Origin: Achromobacter marplatensis
GTDB taxonomy: Bacteria > Pseudomonadota > Gammaproteobacteria > Burkholderiales > Burkholderiaceae_B
NCBI RefSeq assembly: GCF_002209535.1
Contig: NZ_NJIG01000003.1
Coordinates: 372,001-436,000 of the forward strand
Reading direction: 5' to 3'
Length of the DNA: 64,000 bases
The notes under the pieces are model-generated. The model was not told where the DNA came from. It searched no databases and worked only from the letters and a program-made list of their open reading frames with translations. The translations under genes were made by a program, and so were the position numbers. Shown piece after piece: positions 38,598 through 49,204 of this stretch; position 1 is the stretch's first letter, and every line of letters begins with the position of its first letter.

Positions 38598-39842
38598 TTA
38601 CTTGCGGCTGAACAGGCTGGACCCCTGAATGGTCATGAATGCCGCCGAAGCGGCTTGCAGCGCCACTTGGCGCAACGCAAGCTGGCTGGCGCCGGCGTAG
38701 TAGTCCAGATCTTCCAGGTCGGACAGGGACTTGGCGTAGGTCAGGCCCTTCTTCGTACCGGTGGCATCCAGCGCTTCCAGCTCGTTCATGCGGGCGCCCA
38801 CCGAAGCGGTCACGGTCAGCACGTTGTCGTAGCTGTTCGACAATTTTTTGTTGGCGGTGGCCAGCGCGTTGTTCAAATGCGCGGTAGCCGCCGGATCGCC
38901 GCTGCTCGGCGCATCCAATGCCGAGATCAGGTTATCCAGGGTCGAGAAGACGTCCATGTCGGTGGACTGCACGTTTTCGACCTTGATGACGTCCCCCGCC
39001 TTGGGTTCACCCGTGACTACCACCGAAACGCCACCGAAGTCGATTGCAGTTCCTGAGGCGTACGCAGTCGCAGGCTGCGAAACATCCGGCACCGTGACCG
39101 GATTGCCGCCGTTGGCGTCCGTCGTCGTGACGCGAAAGCCGATCGCGCCCGTTGCATCAGCCTCGAAAGTCACGGAAAAGTTCTTATCCAGATTTCCGCT
39201 GCCCGGGGTGACCGACACGGCACTGAACTGCGCAGTGCCGGTATTAGCGGCGGGCGTCGACGCGACATATGCCTGAGAACCCGGGTTGGCGCGGCCGAAA
39301 ATGTCCACGCCCAGATCGCTGGTCGACAGCTGGCGGCTTTGGTCGACCTGAACGGTGCGTTCGCCCACGGAGCCGCTGTACTGGATCTTGCCGGACGCGT
39401 CCTTGGTGTAGGGCATGACGCTACCGTCATTACCCGAGAACAGGTACTGGCCGCTGCCGTCCGTCGTATTGGCCAAGCCCATCAGGGCTTCGCGCGTGCT
39501 CTTGAGCGCCGTCGACAAGGTCTGGCGATCGCTGTCGGACATCACGCCGCCTGCCTGGATCACACGCGTGCGCGCTTCCTGCAAGGCGTTCTTGATGGAA
39601 TCCAGCGTGTTACTTTCCTGGCCGAGGTTCGTATTGGCCGTCTGGCGGTTCATCGCGTACGTCGAATTGATGCTCTGCGTTTGCGCCACGCCGATGGCGA
39701 GCGATGCCGACAGAGGATCATCCGCAGGCGTCAGGTACTTTTTACCGCTGCCGACTTGCTCGACCAAGCGGTTCATGTCCGATTCCTGAGAGAGCACGCC
39801 GCTCAGGCCGTTCGTGTACATCATCGTGGTGCTCAGGCGCAT
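38598..39842 (-). CDS. flgL: Flagellar hook-associated protein 3
   Basis: A 414-residue hook-filament junction protein. The N-terminus MRLSTTMMYTNGLSGVLSQ and the C-terminal LALRQVALQAASAAFMTIQG are the conserved coiled-coil D0/D1 regions. The central part (about 170-300) is variable and lower in GC. It lies 47 nt after flgK and probably shares the sigma-28 promoter at 41613. Confidence 0.95.
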   Translation of the reverse strand: MRLSTTMMYTNGLSGVLSQESDMNRLVEQVGSGKKYLTPADDPLSASLAIGVAQTQSINSTYAMNRQTANTNLGQESNTLDSIKNALQEARTRVIQAGGVMSDSDRQTLSTALKSTREALMGLANTTDGSGQYLFSGNDGSVMPYTKDASGKIQYSGSVGERTVQVDQSRQLSTSDLGVDIFGRANPGSQAYVASTPAANTGTAQFSAVSVTPGSGNLDKNFSVTFEADATGAIGFRVTTTDANGGNPVTVPDVSQPATAYASGTAIDFGGVSVVVTGEPKAGDVIKVENVQSTDMDVFSTLDNLISALDAPSSGDPAATAHLNNALATANKKLSNSYDNVLTVTASVGARMNELEALDATGTKKGLTYAKSLSDLEDLDYYAGASQLALRQVALQAASAAFMTIQGSSLFSRK

Positions 39843-39889
39843 GGTGCAACTCCGAAATGCTTTTTAGTCATCACAATTCAACGGTCTGA

Positions 39890-41563
39890 TCAGCCACGCA
39901 GGCCCAACAGCGTGTCAAAAACGGTGCTCGCCACATCGATGATGCGGGCGCTGGCCTGGTACTGCTCCTGATACAGCGACAGGCTCACGTATTCTTCGTT
40001 CAGGTTGACGCCCGACACCGATTGCTGGGCCGCCGCGGTCTGCTTGATCAGATTGGCCTGCGCCGTGGCAGCCGACTTGGCCTGCGCCGTCTGCACACCC
40101 ACGGTGTTCACGACCTGCGCGAACATGTCAGTGGTACTCATCGTGCCGTGGCCCAGCACCTTGGCGGTCTGCAACTGCGCCAGCTTCAGCGCGTTCTTGC
40201 CGTTGGCGTCACCGCCTTCAGCGTCCGCTGCGGCGATGCGCTCCGGGTCTTTGATGAGGACATCGATGTCGCGCGCGGCGTTGCGCGTGGGCGACAGCGA
40301 CCATTTATCGCCCGCCTGGGGCGGTGCGCTGATTGTCAGCGTCACACCCATCTCGCTTTCCATGTTCAACGTCGCATTGGGCGGCGTGCCGGTAGCCGGG
40401 CCGTTGTAGACCTGAGAGCCCTCCGGCATGCGCACGACCTGATAGTTCGTGCCGTCAAACGAGATTTCGTAATCTTTCGCGTTGATGTTGGACAGGTTCG
40501 TGAATTGGCCCGAAATCTGCGCGTTGCTCTTGTTCTGCGTATTCGGCACACCTTCCGGCGACGCGACGCTGAAGAAGTCCGTGCCCGGATTGCCGTTCTG
40601 GTCCAGGCCCTGTTTGTGCTGTTCGTTGAACGACATCGCCAGGCCAACCGCCATCTGGCCCAGTTGGGCCTGCATGACGTCCAGCGAGGACGAGCGGAAC
40701 TGCAACAGGCCACCCAGCTTGCCGCCGGTGACTTCGCTGTCGGCCAACTCGACGGATACGGTCTTGCCGGCGCCTGCCGGCAACGTGTAGGCCAGGACCG
40801 TGCGGCCGGCGTCCTTGGTCGACGGGACGGCTTGCAGCGGATAAATCGTGGTGCCGGACAGCAACGCCTGGCCGCCCTTTGCCAACGAGATATTGATCTT
40901 GTCGCCTTGCTCGTACGTGGTGATGCCCACGAGCTGGTTCAGTTCAGCCACCGCCAGATCACGCTGGTCCAGCAGATCATTGGGGGGGCCATTACCGGCC
41001 TTGCCGGTCGCCAGCGAAATCTGCGTATTCAGATCATCGATACGGGTCAGATAGCTGTTGACCTGCTCGACCGTGGACGTGATCTGCGTGTTCAAGCCTT
41101 CGCGCTGATTCTGCATTTCCGTGTAGGCGGAACGGATCTGCGTGGCCAGACTGTTCGCCTTGCCCAGCAAATCCTGCCGCGCGGCCGGGTCGGCGGGCTT
41201 GCTGGCCACCGCGTTCATGCTGGTGAAAAAGTTGGTCAGGCCTGGGGCGATCCCAACCGTGCGGTCGGCAAACAGGTTATTGACCTGCGAAACCTGATCC
41301 AGTTGAGCCTGCAGTTGCGCACCGCTGCCCTGCGCGCCGACCAGCTGCTTGTACAAGAAGCTGTCGTAGCTGCGCACGACGGTGTCGACCTGGACGCCGC
41401 GGCCGATGTATCCGTTGCTGGTGGCTTGCGCGCCCGCGGTGGACGTCATGACGCGCTGACGGTTGTAGCCGACCGTGGTGGCATTGTTGATATTGTGGCT
41501 GGTGGTGGCCAAACCCGCCTGTGCGGCGTTCAGCCCGCCCAATGCCGTTTTATACAAATTCAT
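39890..41563 (-). CDS. flgK: Flagellar hook-associated protein 1
   Basis: A 557-residue first junction protein between hook and filament. Conserved N-terminus (ALGGLNAAQAGLATTSHNIN) and C-terminus (VNLNEEYVSLSLYQEQYQA) are present, with a variable middle. It follows flgJ after 73 nt and has its own sigma-28 promoter in that gap, which lets the late junction genes be switched on after hook completion. Confidence 0.96.
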   Translation of the reverse strand: MNLYKTALGGLNAAQAGLATTSHNINNATTVGYNRQRVMTSTAGAQATSNGYIGRGVQVDTVVRSYDSFLYKQLVGAQGSGAQLQAQLDQVSQVNNLFADRTVGIAPGLTNFFTSMNAVASKPADPAARQDLLGKANSLATQIRSAYTEMQNQREGLNTQITSTVEQVNSYLTRIDDLNTQISLATGKAGNGPPNDLLDQRDLAVAELNQLVGITTYEQGDKINISLAKGGQALLSGTTIYPLQAVPSTKDAGRTVLAYTLPAGAGKTVSVELADSEVTGGKLGGLLQFRSSSLDVMQAQLGQMAVGLAMSFNEQHKQGLDQNGNPGTDFFSVASPEGVPNTQNKSNAQISGQFTNLSNINAKDYEISFDGTNYQVVRMPEGSQVYNGPATGTPPNATLNMESEMGVTLTISAPPQAGDKWSLSPTRNAARDIDVLIKDPERIAAADAEGGDANGKNALKLAQLQTAKVLGHGTMSTTDMFAQVVNTVGVQTAQAKSAATAQANLIKQTAAAQQSVSGVNLNEEYVSLSLYQEQYQASARIIDVASTVFDTLLGLRG

Positions 41564-41612
41564 GCTGACAATGCCCCGTGTGTAACCGCAGCTGTTATCT
41601 CTGGATACTCCA

Positions 41613-41639
41613 TTAACGGCAGGAGATCATCAAAATTTA
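41613..41639 (-). promoter_or_regulatory. Sigma-28 (FliA) promoter of flgKL
   Basis: On the - strand: TAAATTTT (41639-41632), 11 nt, GCCGTTAA (41620-41613). The -35 box contains the TAG stop codon of flgJ (41637-41639). The leader to flgK would be about 42 nt. Confidence 0.83.
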
Positions 41640-42614
41640 GAGTCCTTCCAACATCTGGCGAGAATTTTCCACCTGCGTGGCCGCCCCTCTGAGCTGGCCC
41701 ATGATGCCAATCAGCTTCTGCGCATAGCGCGGGTCGGTCGCATAGCCCGCGTCCTGGATCTTGCGCGCCGCGTCAACCTCGTTGCGTGCCTGGGTGACGG
41801 CCTCGTAACGCGGGCTGTTGCCGATCAGGCGGGCGTAGTCCGCGAACGATTCCTCGTACGACGCATAAGCGCGGAAGGGTTGCGTCACCTTTTTCGCGAC
41901 GCCGTCTTCGTATTCCGTGGTCAGCACATTGACGACCTTGCCCTTCCAGCTAGCGCCCGCCTTGATGCCGAACAGGTTGTAGCTCGTGCTGCCATCGGGG
42001 TGCTTGATTTCGCGTTGGCCCCAGCCGGACTCCAGGGCCGCCTGGCCCATGATCAGGCGCGCGGGCACGCCGCTTTGCTGCGACGCCAGATTGGCTGCGC
42101 GCGACATCTTCGACACGAAGTCCACGACGTGCTCCGGCGCGCCCTCGGCGGCGGCCAGCGCGCGGTCGCTGGCGCGGTTGTTGCGCATCACGTTCAGCAA
42201 CGCCGACACTTCCCGAGAACCGCCGGTGCGGAAATCCAGGTCGGCCCCCTGCCCGATCGCACGCACGGCGTCATCGGACACGTCGGCCGGCTTGCCCTGC
42301 TGCATCTGCGCCAGGATCGACTGCGACAGCCCGATGCCAGGCGTCGCCAGGTGCAGCGCCAACTGCTCGTCGGCCATGGATTGCAGCATCTGCGTCTGCT
42401 GCGAGTCGAATAGCCCTTCCTTGGGCGTCGCCTCGCGCATGCGCTTGACCATCATCTGCAGGAACAAGGCCTCGAACTGCTTGGCGACCTGCTTCTGCTG
42501 TTCGGTGCCTTCGGGGTCTTTCTTGACGTCCCGCTTCAGGTCCGACAGGCGACCCATGTCGAAGACCGAGTCTTGCCGGGCGGCGCCCCGGGACGCGTCG
42601 TTTGAGACAGCCAT
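41637..42614 (-). CDS. flgJ: Flagellar rod assembly protein/peptidoglycan hydrolase FlgJ
   Basis: A 325-residue two-domain periplasmic protein. The N-terminal half caps the growing rod (AKQFEALFLQMMVKRMREAT). The C-terminal half (about 165-320) is a glucosaminidase that opens the wall (QAALESGWGQ, SYNLFGIKAG). This dual form is typical of beta- and gammaproteobacteria. It lies 2 nt after flgI. Its stop codon is part of the flgK promoter. Confidence 0.95.
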   Translation of the reverse strand: MAVSNDASRGAARQDSVFDMGRLSDLKRDVKKDPEGTEQQKQVAKQFEALFLQMMVKRMREATPKEGLFDSQQTQMLQSMADEQLALHLATPGIGLSQSILAQMQQGKPADVSDDAVRAIGQGADLDFRTGGSREVSALLNVMRNNRASDRALAAAEGAPEHVVDFVSKMSRAANLASQQSGVPARLIMGQAALESGWGQREIKHPDGSTSYNLFGIKAGASWKGKVVNVLTTEYEDGVAKKVTQPFRAYASYEESFADYARLIGNSPRYEAVTQARNEVDAARKIQDAGYATDPRYAQKLIGIMGQLRGAATQVENSRQMLEGL

Positions 42615-42616
42615 CG

Positions 42617-43753
42617 TCAGATGATTTCCAGTTCGGCGCGCAAGGCGCCAGCGGTCTTCATGGCCTGAAGAATGGCCAGCAGATCCTGCGGCGTCGCGCC
42701 CAGGGCGTTCAGGCCCTTGACCACGTCAGCCAGATTGGCGCTGGTGCTCACGCGCTGCAGCGAGCCATTGTCCTGGCGCACTTCGATCTGGGTGTTGGGC
42801 ACCACCACCGTCTGGCCTTCCGTGAAAGGCGTATCCGGCTGCGACACCTGATTCTGGCGGTTGATGATGACCGACAGGTTGCCGTGTGCCACCGCAGCCT
42901 CTTCGATCATGACCGTGCGGTTCATGACGACCGAGCCGGTGCGCGCATTGATGATGACCTTGGCCACGGTCGGCGCGCGAGCTACCTGCAGATCTTCGAC
43001 CAGCGATAGGAAACGCGCCTGAGAAGCCTGCTCCATCGGCGTGCGCACCTGCACCACGCGCCCGTCCAGCGCGGTCGCCGTGCCTTGGCCGAACTTCTTG
43101 TTCAGTGCCGTCGCCACGTTCTGCGCCGTGCCGAAGTCGGTATTGTTCAGCTCCACATGGATGTAGCCGTCGCGCGAGAACGTGGTGGGCACGCCGCGCT
43201 CGACAATGGCACCCGCGCTGATGCGACCGCCGTTCAACTGGTTGATCTGCACGCTGGAACCGCCCGCGGAAGCGCCGGCCCCGCCCACCAGGATGTTGCC
43301 CTGGGCGATGGCGTAGACCTGGCTGTCCGCGCCCTTCATGGGCGTCATCAGCAAGGTCCCGCCGCGCAGGCTCTTGGCATTGCCCATCGAAGACACCACC
43401 ACGTCCAGCGTCTGGCCGGGCCGGGCGAACGCGGGCAAGGTAGTCGTGACCATGACCGCCGCCACGTTCTTCAACTGCATGTTGCTGCCGGCGGGCACGG
43501 TAATGCCCAATTGCGACAGCATGTTTGTCAGGCTTTGCTGCGTGAACGGGGTCTGCCGCACCTGGTCGCCGCTGCCGTCCAAACCCACGACGAGACCGTA
43601 GCCGATCAGCTGGTTGCCCCGCACGCCCTGGATCGTCGCCAGGTCCTTGAGCCGTTCGGCCTGCGCCGCGCCGGCGCCAGCGACCAGTCCGACCGCCACG
43701 CAGACGCGGACGAACAGGGACAGCAAGGCGGATATCGGAGTCGGTTGTGTCAT
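42617..43753 (-). CDS. flgI: Flagellar P-ring protein
   Basis: A 378-residue periplasmic ring protein. The signal peptide ends near GAGAAQA; mature sequence starts [20 protein letters not shown], the family hallmark. The C-terminus ([19 protein letters not shown]) is also typical. The ATG at 43753 lies 2 nt after the flgH stop; the frame runs far upstream through flgH, but that extension is not coding. Confidence 0.96.
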   Translation of the reverse strand: MTQPTPISALLSLFVRVCVAVGLVAGAGAAQAERLKDLATIQGVRGNQLIGYGLVVGLDGSGDQVRQTPFTQQSLTNMLSQLGITVPAGSNMQLKNVAAVMVTTTLPAFARPGQTLDVVVSSMGNAKSLRGGTLLMTPMKGADSQVYAIAQGNILVGGAGASAGGSSVQINQLNGGRISAGAIVERGVPTTFSRDGYIHVELNNTDFGTAQNVATALNKKFGQGTATALDGRVVQVRTPMEQASQARFLSLVEDLQVARAPTVAKVIINARTGSVVMNRTVMIEEAAVAHGNLSVIINRQNQVSQPDTPFTEGQTVVVPNTQIEVRQDNGSLQRVSTSANLADVVKGLNALGATPQDLLAILQAMKTAGALRAELEII

Positions 43754-43755
43754 GG

Positions 43756-44445
43756 TCAGAACGGCGAAGCGATCAGGAAGAAGCGTTGCAGCCAGCCCAT
43801 GGTCTGGACTTCGTCCATGACGCCCTTGCTGCGGTACTCGATGCGGGCGTCGGCCACCTGGGTGGACGACACGGTGTTCGTGCCAGTGATGGAACGCGGA
43901 TCCACCACGCCTGCGAAGCGGACGTATTCGCTGCCGCGGTTGATGGCGATCTGCTTTTCGCCCGCCACTTGCAGGTTGCCGTTGGACATCACGCCCACGA
44001 CCGTCGTGGTGATGGTGCCGGTAAAGGCATTGTTGGCCGTGCTGTCGCCCTTGCCCTGCGAGACGTTGCCGCCCTTGGCGTCGGTATTCAGGTTTGCACC
44101 CGCCCAACTGTCCATGAAGGACGGCGCGGCAGCGATGCCCAGCGAGGTCGACCCCGTGCGGTTGGTATTGGTCGCGACGTTCTTGGAGGCATTCGTCCGC
44201 TCGTTCAGCACGATGGTGACGATGTCGCCCACGTTGCGCGGCCGGCGGTCCTCGAACAAGGGATAATTGCCGTACGTGGTCGGCTGATAGATGGAGCCCG
44301 TGGGCTGCGCCATGGGCATCGGCGGCGGCGGCGGTGCGGCCGTGGTCGGCCCGGTCACGATGGGCTCGGGCGGAATCATGGCGCAACCGGCCGCCAGCAT
44401 AGCCAGCGACGCAGCGAATACCAGACGCAGGACAGACATGGGCAT
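43756..44445 (-). CDS. flgH: Flagellar L-ring lipoprotein
   Basis: A 229-residue outer-membrane ring lipoprotein with lipobox [26 protein letters not shown] and [16 protein letters not shown] are conserved. The start is set at the ATG (44445) overlapping the flgG stop by one base; a GTG just upstream and an ATG two codons downstream are alternatives. Confidence 0.95.
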   Translation of the reverse strand: MPMSVLRLVFAASLAMLAAGCAMIPPEPIVTGPTTAAPPPPPMPMAQPTGSIYQPTTYGNYPLFEDRRPRNVGDIVTIVLNERTNASKNVATNTNRTGSTSLGIAAAPSFMDSWAGANLNTDAKGGNVSQGKGDSTANNAFTGTITTTVVGVMSNGNLQVAGEKQIAINRGSEYVRFAGVVDPRSITGTNTVSSTQVADARIEYRSKGVMDEVQTMGWLQRFFLIASPF

Positions 44446-45230
44446 CACAGTTGGGACAGGCGGGCCAGCATCTCGTCAGAGGTCTTGACGGCCTTGCTGT
44501 TCATTTCATAGGCGCGTTGCGTGGTGATCATATTGACCAGTTCTTCGGCAACGTTCACGTTGGACGTTTCGACGTAGTTCTGCATGATCGAACCTGCGCC
44601 GTCCACACCTGGCTGCAGCAGATTGGCCGGACCCGACGCGTCGGTTTCCAGGTACAGGTTCTCGCCGATGCTTTGCAGGCCGGTGGGGTTGATGAAAGTG
44701 GCGATCTGCAATTGGCCGATCTGCACGTTCACGCCAGCGGCGCCGGGCTGCGTCACCGAAACGATGCCGTCCTTGCCGATGGAGATCGACAGCGCGTTGT
44801 CGGGCACGTTCATCGGCGGCTGAATCACGTAGCCGCTGACGGTCGTCAACTGGCCGTTCTGGTCGCGTTGCAGCGCGCCGTCGCGGGTGTAGCCCTGGGT
44901 GCCGTCAGGCAGTTCGACTTGCAAGAAACCTCGGCCGTTGATGGCGATGTCCATTTCGCTGCCGGTATTGTTCAGGTTGCCTTCCGTGTGGATGCGCTCG
45001 GTGGCGGCCACGCGCGCGCCCGTACCCAATTGCAGGCCGGACGGCAGTTGCGTGGCGTCGCCCACCTGGGCGCCGGGCTGGCGCAGCGTCTGGTACATCA
45101 GGTCCTGGAACACGGCGCGGCCGCGCTTGAACCCGTTGGTGGAAACGTTGGCCAAGTTGTTGGAAATGACGTCCATGGAGGTCTGTTGACCTTCCAGGCC
45201 CGTTTTTGCAATCCACAACGAACGCATCAT
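44445..45230 (-). CDS. flgG: Flagellar distal rod protein
   Basis: A 261-residue rod protein. The N-terminal [20 protein letters not shown] with [15 protein letters not shown] and the C-terminal [20 protein letters not shown] are the D0 signature shared by rod and hook proteins. Full length, 64 nt after flgF. Confidence 0.97.
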   Translation of the reverse strand: MMRSLWIAKTGLEGQQTSMDVISNNLANVSTNGFKRGRAVFQDLMYQTLRQPGAQVGDATQLPSGLQLGTGARVAATERIHTEGNLNNTGSEMDIAINGRGFLQVELPDGTQGYTRDGALQRDQNGQLTTVSGYVIQPPMNVPDNALSISIGKDGIVSVTQPGAAGVNVQIGQLQIATFINPTGLQSIGENLYLETDASGPANLLQPGVDGAGSIMQNYVETSNVNVAEELVNMITTQRAYEMNSKAVKTSDEMLARLSQL

Positions 45231-45294
45231 GATGAAGTACTCCTGGTGCCGCGGCTTGGCCGCGCGCGAAAATTGTTTAAATCAGGCCGCGGGA

Positions 45295-46056
45295 TCAACC
45301 GACGGACAGAATCCCGTTGGCGCGTTCCGCGTTGCGGTCCGACTGCTGGATCACCTGCATCTGCTGCTCGAAGCGACGCGCGTTTTCGATCATGCCCACC
45401 ATCACCTTCATGGGATTCGTGTTGCTGCCTTCCAGCACGCCGGACAACACGCGCAGGCCGGGGTCGGCGGGCGCGGGCGGCGCCGGCTGGCCGTTGACCG
45501 GCGCCAGGCGGAAGACGCCGTCATCGCCATGCACCAACTGCGCGTTGTTCGGGTTCGCCAGCTTGATGCGACCCAGGTTCAGGATGTTGTTGGGACCGTC
45601 GCCGGCGCCGATGGCCGTGATCGTGCCGTCGGAAGTGATCGTCAGCGCGGCCTGGTCCGGCACGTCGATGGGGCCGCCCTGATCGGACAGTACCGGCTGG
45701 CCCAGCGAGGTCTGCAGCAGGCCATTGATGCCGACCTGCAGGCTGCCGCCGCGGGTATAAGCTTCGCCCTGCGGGGTCTGCACTGCGATCCAGCCGTTTT
45801 CGCTGGCCAGCGCCACGTCCAGGTCGCGGCCCGTGGTCTGCATCGTGCCCATCTGGAAGCTGTTGCCGGGCGTGGACGCCACCGTCGAAACGCGCGTAGG
45901 CAGACTCACTCCGTCCGTCATCGGAACCGACCGGTACAGCGCGATCTGCTCGCGGAATCCCGTCGTGTTCACGTTGGCCATGTTGTTGGCGAGCGCCGCC
46001 TGATGCTCAGTGATACGCGCTGCGCCATTCATGGCGGTGTAGATGATTCTGTCCAT
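45295..46056 (-). CDS. flgF: Flagellar proximal rod protein FlgF
   Basis: A 253-residue rod protein with MDRIIYTAMNGAARITEHQA at the N-terminus, ANNMANVNTTGFREQ behind it, and a C-terminus ending in helix DRNAERANGILSV. Normal length. It lies between flgE and flgG, as in most flagellar operons. Confidence 0.95.
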   Translation of the reverse strand: MDRIIYTAMNGAARITEHQAALANNMANVNTTGFREQIALYRSVPMTDGVSLPTRVSTVASTPGNSFQMGTMQTTGRDLDVALASENGWIAVQTPQGEAYTRGGSLQVGINGLLQTSLGQPVLSDQGGPIDVPDQAALTITSDGTITAIGAGDGPNNILNLGRIKLANPNNAQLVHGDDGVFRLAPVNGQPAPPAPADPGLRVLSGVLEGSNTNPMKVMVGMIENARRFEQQMQVIQQSDRNAERANGILSVG

Positions 46057-46094
46057 TGCCTATTCCGTCGGTGTCGTCGCAAGCCTGTCAGGCT

Positions 46095-47564
46095 TTACTT
46101 CAGGTTCATCAGGACTTGCATGATTTCGTCCTGGGTCTTGATGGTTTGCGAGTTAGCCTGATAGGTGCGCTGGGCGATGATCATGTTGACCAGCTCTTTG
46201 CTCATGTCGACGTTGGACGCTTCCGTCGCCTGGCCCACGACCTTGGACAGCCCGTTGGTGCCAGGCTGGCCCAGGATCGGCTGGCCGGACGCGGCCGTTT
46301 CGGTCCAGGCGTTGTTGCCCACCGGCTGCAACCCTTGCAGGTTGGAGAAGTCGGCCAGCACGATCGTGCCGACGACTTGGGTTTCGCCGTTGGTGTAGCG
46401 AGCCACCAGGCTGCCGTCGCCGCTGATGTTGATGCCGCTGAATTCGCCGGACGTGTAGCCATCGGGCTTGGCCACCAGCTTGTAATTGCTGCCGTACTGA
46501 GTGGTGCCGGTGTAATCCATCGCAATATTCAGCGGATTCGCAGGAGTCGTCGTACCACCCGGTTGCTCGAACTGCAAGTTCACGACAGGGGCGCTGGTTA
46601 ACGCACCCGCGTTATTGAACGTGAATTTGGTCGTGCTTGTCCACACGCCGCTGGCTTCAGATGTCGGCGTCATCGCTTTGCCGTCCATCGTGTAGTAGAC
46701 GTCATAGACACTCGTCCCCGCATCTGCGGGACGCTTCACGAAATACTGCATCACCTGGTGCGAATTTCCCAGCGAGTCGAACACCGTCATGGGCGACGCG
46801 TTGGTGTAGCTGCCGGAAATCGTCGGATCGAAAGGTTTACCGATTTCGATCGTCGGAGCGACGTAGGCGACATAGTCAGCCATCCCGCTCAAGTCCTCGT
46901 TGGTTCGACCACCCGTGATCGTGATGTTGCCAGTACCAGCGGCATTGGGATAAGCGCCGTCGGCAGGAACGGGCGCGATGTCGAAAACCGCATCGCCGTT
47001 TGCGGCGCGACGGAAAGAATAGACAGTCCCGCCCAGATTCGCCTTTCCAACTGTGCCCGGGTCCGTTTCAGTATCGACGGTGTAGATTACCTTCGCATTC
47101 GCATCCAGGTTGGCAACAGTCGTGCCCGTGCTGGTCGCCTTGGGCGCGACGTTGGCGGTGGGCAACTGCAGTTCAACGGGATTCGCACCGATCGCGCCGG
47201 CCGGGTAGCCCGTCATGCGGTAGCCCTGCGCATTCACGATGAAATTATTCTTGTCGACCAGGAATTCGCCGTTGCGGGTGTACATCACCGCGCCGCTCTG
47301 GTCGGTCACGCGGAACATGCCCTTCGCGCCGTCGATGGCGATGTCGTATTCGCCGCCGCCGCCCTGCACCGTACCCACCGTGAAGCGCTGCGTGATCGCC
47401 GACACCTTGACGCCCAGGCCCACGCGCGAGCTGGCGTACACGTCGGCAAACGACGCGGTCGACGACTTGAAGCCGACGGTGCCCGAGTTGGCGATGTTGT
47501 TGCCGATCACGTCCAGGTTCTGCGATGCGGCGTTCAAGCCGCTCAATCCTTGTCCGAAGCCCAT
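46095..47564 (-). CDS. flgE: Flagellar hook protein
   Basis: A 489-residue hook subunit. Conserved ends: GFGQGLSGLNAASQNLDVIG and SNVDMSKELVNMIIAQRTYQ. The middle domain (about residues 120-330) is the exposed part, and its DNA is less GC-rich than the gene ends (35 G+C in the 60-base line at 46861). The protein is somewhat longer than E. coli FlgE (about 400 residues). Confidence 0.96.
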   Translation of the reverse strand: MGFGQGLSGLNAASQNLDVIGNNIANSGTVGFKSSTASFADVYASSRVGLGVKVSAITQRFTVGTVQGGGGEYDIAIDGAKGMFRVTDQSGAVMYTRNGEFLVDKNNFIVNAQGYRMTGYPAGAIGANPVELQLPTANVAPKATSTGTTVANLDANAKVIYTVDTETDPGTVGKANLGGTVYSFRRAANGDAVFDIAPVPADGAYPNAAGTGNITITGGRTNEDLSGMADYVAYVAPTIEIGKPFDPTISGSYTNASPMTVFDSLGNSHQVMQYFVKRPADAGTSVYDVYYTMDGKAMTPTSEASGVWTSTTKFTFNNAGALTSAPVVNLQFEQPGGTTTPANPLNIAMDYTGTTQYGSNYKLVAKPDGYTSGEFSGINISGDGSLVARYTNGETQVVGTIVLADFSNLQGLQPVGNNAWTETAASGQPILGQPGTNGLSKVVGQATEASNVDMSKELVNMIIAQRTYQANSQTIKTQDEIMQVLMNLK

Positions 47565-47635
47565 GTTTTCTCTCGCTAATCTTTATCTAGTGAAGCCGCC
47601 GCGCATGCGCCGGCGCCGATTCAAATCCGCCCGGT

Positions 47636-48334
47636 TCAGGCGCCGATTACCTTACGCACGTCCAGCATGCTGGTCTGGCCATCCAGGCCCAGATCCAGAC
47701 GCAAGCCGTTGGTGGAATACGCCACGCTCTTGACCTGGCCGTAGCTCAGCACTTCCGCATTCACCTTCTTGCCATCGCCGTCGGTCGCCAGCACGGACAC
47801 GGTGTACGCGCCCGCATCCAGCGCCACGCCGCTGTCGTTCTTGCCGTCCCAGTTCAGCGTGTAGACGCCGGTCTTCTGTTCGCCCATTTCGATGGTGCGC
47901 ACGACCGCGCCGTTCGAGTCCGAAATGCGGACCTGCACCTTCTGTGCGTCGCCTTGCAGATCCAGGCCGTAAGGGGTAACCACGCGTTCGGCGGCGTTGT
48001 CGCCATCCACGCCGACCTTGACCTTGGTGCCGGGGATCAGCACGCCCTTGCCGATCATTGCCACAGCGTTCATCGACTGCGACACGTCGATCTGGCCGCT
48101 GATGGCCAGCATGGTGTTCTTCAGGTTGTTGATGCCTTCCACCGTGGAGATCTGCGCCAGCTGCGAGGTCAGCTCGGCGTTCTGCATGGGGTTCAGCGGA
48201 TCCTGGTTCTGCAGCTGGGTCACCAGCAGCTTCAGGAACTGGTCCTGCAAGCCCTGCGCCGTGCTGGAGCCGTTGGCGCCGCTTTGCGCGAGGCCCAGGC
48301 CGGTGGTGCTGGTGTTCTGGTCGACGGTGGTCAT
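47636..48334 (-). CDS. flgD: Flagellar hook-capping scaffold protein FlgD
   Basis: A 232-residue scaffold that caps the growing hook. The N-terminal DQFLKLLVTQLQNQDPLNPM is diagnostic; the C-terminal half holds the FnIII/tudor-like domain (YTLNWDGKNDSGVALDAGAY). It lies 20 nt after flgC. Confidence 0.96.
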   Translation of the reverse strand: MTTVDQNTSTTGLGLAQSGANGSSTAQGLQDQFLKLLVTQLQNQDPLNPMQNAELTSQLAQISTVEGINNLKNTMLAISGQIDVSQSMNAVAMIGKGVLIPGTKVKVGVDGDNAAERVVTPYGLDLQGDAQKVQVRISDSNGAVVRTIEMGEQKTGVYTLNWDGKNDSGVALDAGAYTVSVLATDGDGKKVNAEVLSYGQVKSVAYSTNGLRLDLGLDGQTSMLDVRKVIGA

Positions 48335-48354
48335 GGATTCACTCTGTCAGGAAA

Positions 48355-48774
48355 TTAGGATTGGCCGATGGTCAGCGTCTTCTGCATCAATGCCTTGGCG
48401 GTGTTGAGGACCTCGACGTTCGCCTGGTAGGACCGCGATGCCGCGATCATGTTGACCGTTTCGGCCACCGGGTCGACGTTGGGCATGCTGATGTAGCCCT
48501 GGGCGTCGGCCAGCGGATGCTTGGGGTCATAGACCTGCTTGAGGGGCGACGGATCCTGGATGACGCCAGCCACCCGGACGCCGCCGATCTCCTGCCCCAG
48601 CGCCTGACCAGCAGCCGGGTTGACCTGGAACACGACCTGACGGGCGCGATACGGCTGGCCGTCCGGACCCACCACGCTGTCGGCGTTGGCCATGTTGCTG
48701 GCCGACACGTTCATGCGCTGCGATTGCGCGCTGAGCGCCGAACCGGCGATATCGAAAATGCTCAACAAGGACAT
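48355..48774 (-). CDS. flgC: Flagellar proximal rod protein FlgC
   Basis: A 139-residue rod protein: [20 protein letters not shown] with [12 protein letters not shown] at the N-terminus and the conserved [20 protein letters not shown] near the C-terminus. Normal size, 22 nt after flgB. Confidence 0.96.
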   Translation of the reverse strand: MSLLSIFDIAGSALSAQSQRMNVSASNMANADSVVGPDGQPYRARQVVFQVNPAAGQALGQEIGGVRVAGVIQDPSPLKQVYDPKHPLADAQGYISMPNVDPVAETVNMIAASRSYQANVEVLNTAKALMQKTLTIGQS

Positions 48775-48796
48775 TGCCTGTCGCTCCCTTTATGAA

Positions 48797-49204
48797 TCAA
48801 TCCTGAATAGCCGTCTGCATGGTCCGGATACGACCGGAGATCATCTGCATCGTGCTTTGGTAATGCAACGTGTTGTCGGCGAACTGCACGCGCTCGATGT
48901 CCATGTCTACCGTGTTGCCGTCCATGCTGGGCTGGTACGGCAGGCGGTACAGCAGCTCGGTCGGCCCCTGGGACACGGCTTTGGCCGGGATGTGGCGGGC
49001 CGAGGTCAGCGCCAGCGACGTATCCGGCAGGCGCATGGTGCCTTCCATCGCGGTCTGCATCGCGGCCTTAAAGTCAAAGTCGCGGGCTTTGTAGTTGGGC
49101 GTGTCGGCATTGGCGATGTTCGACGACAGCACTTCCTGGCGCTGCGCGCGCAGTCCCAAGGCCTGCTGGTAGAACCGGAAATCTTCGTTAAGCCTGTCTA
49201 GCAT
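48797..49204 (-). CDS. flgB: Flagellar proximal rod protein FlgB
   Basis: A 135-residue rod protein and the first gene of flgBCDEFGHIJ. SSNIANADTPNYKARDFDF is the family motif. The frame continues 34 codons upstream, but the ATG at 49204 gives the normal start (LDRLNEDFRFYQ). Confidence 0.95.
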   Translation of the reverse strand: MLDRLNEDFRFYQQALGLRAQRQEVLSSNIANADTPNYKARDFDFKAAMQTAMEGTMRLPDTSLALTSARHIPAKAVSQGPTELLYRLPYQPSMDGNTVDMDIERVQFADNTLHYQSTMQMISGRIRTMQTAIQD

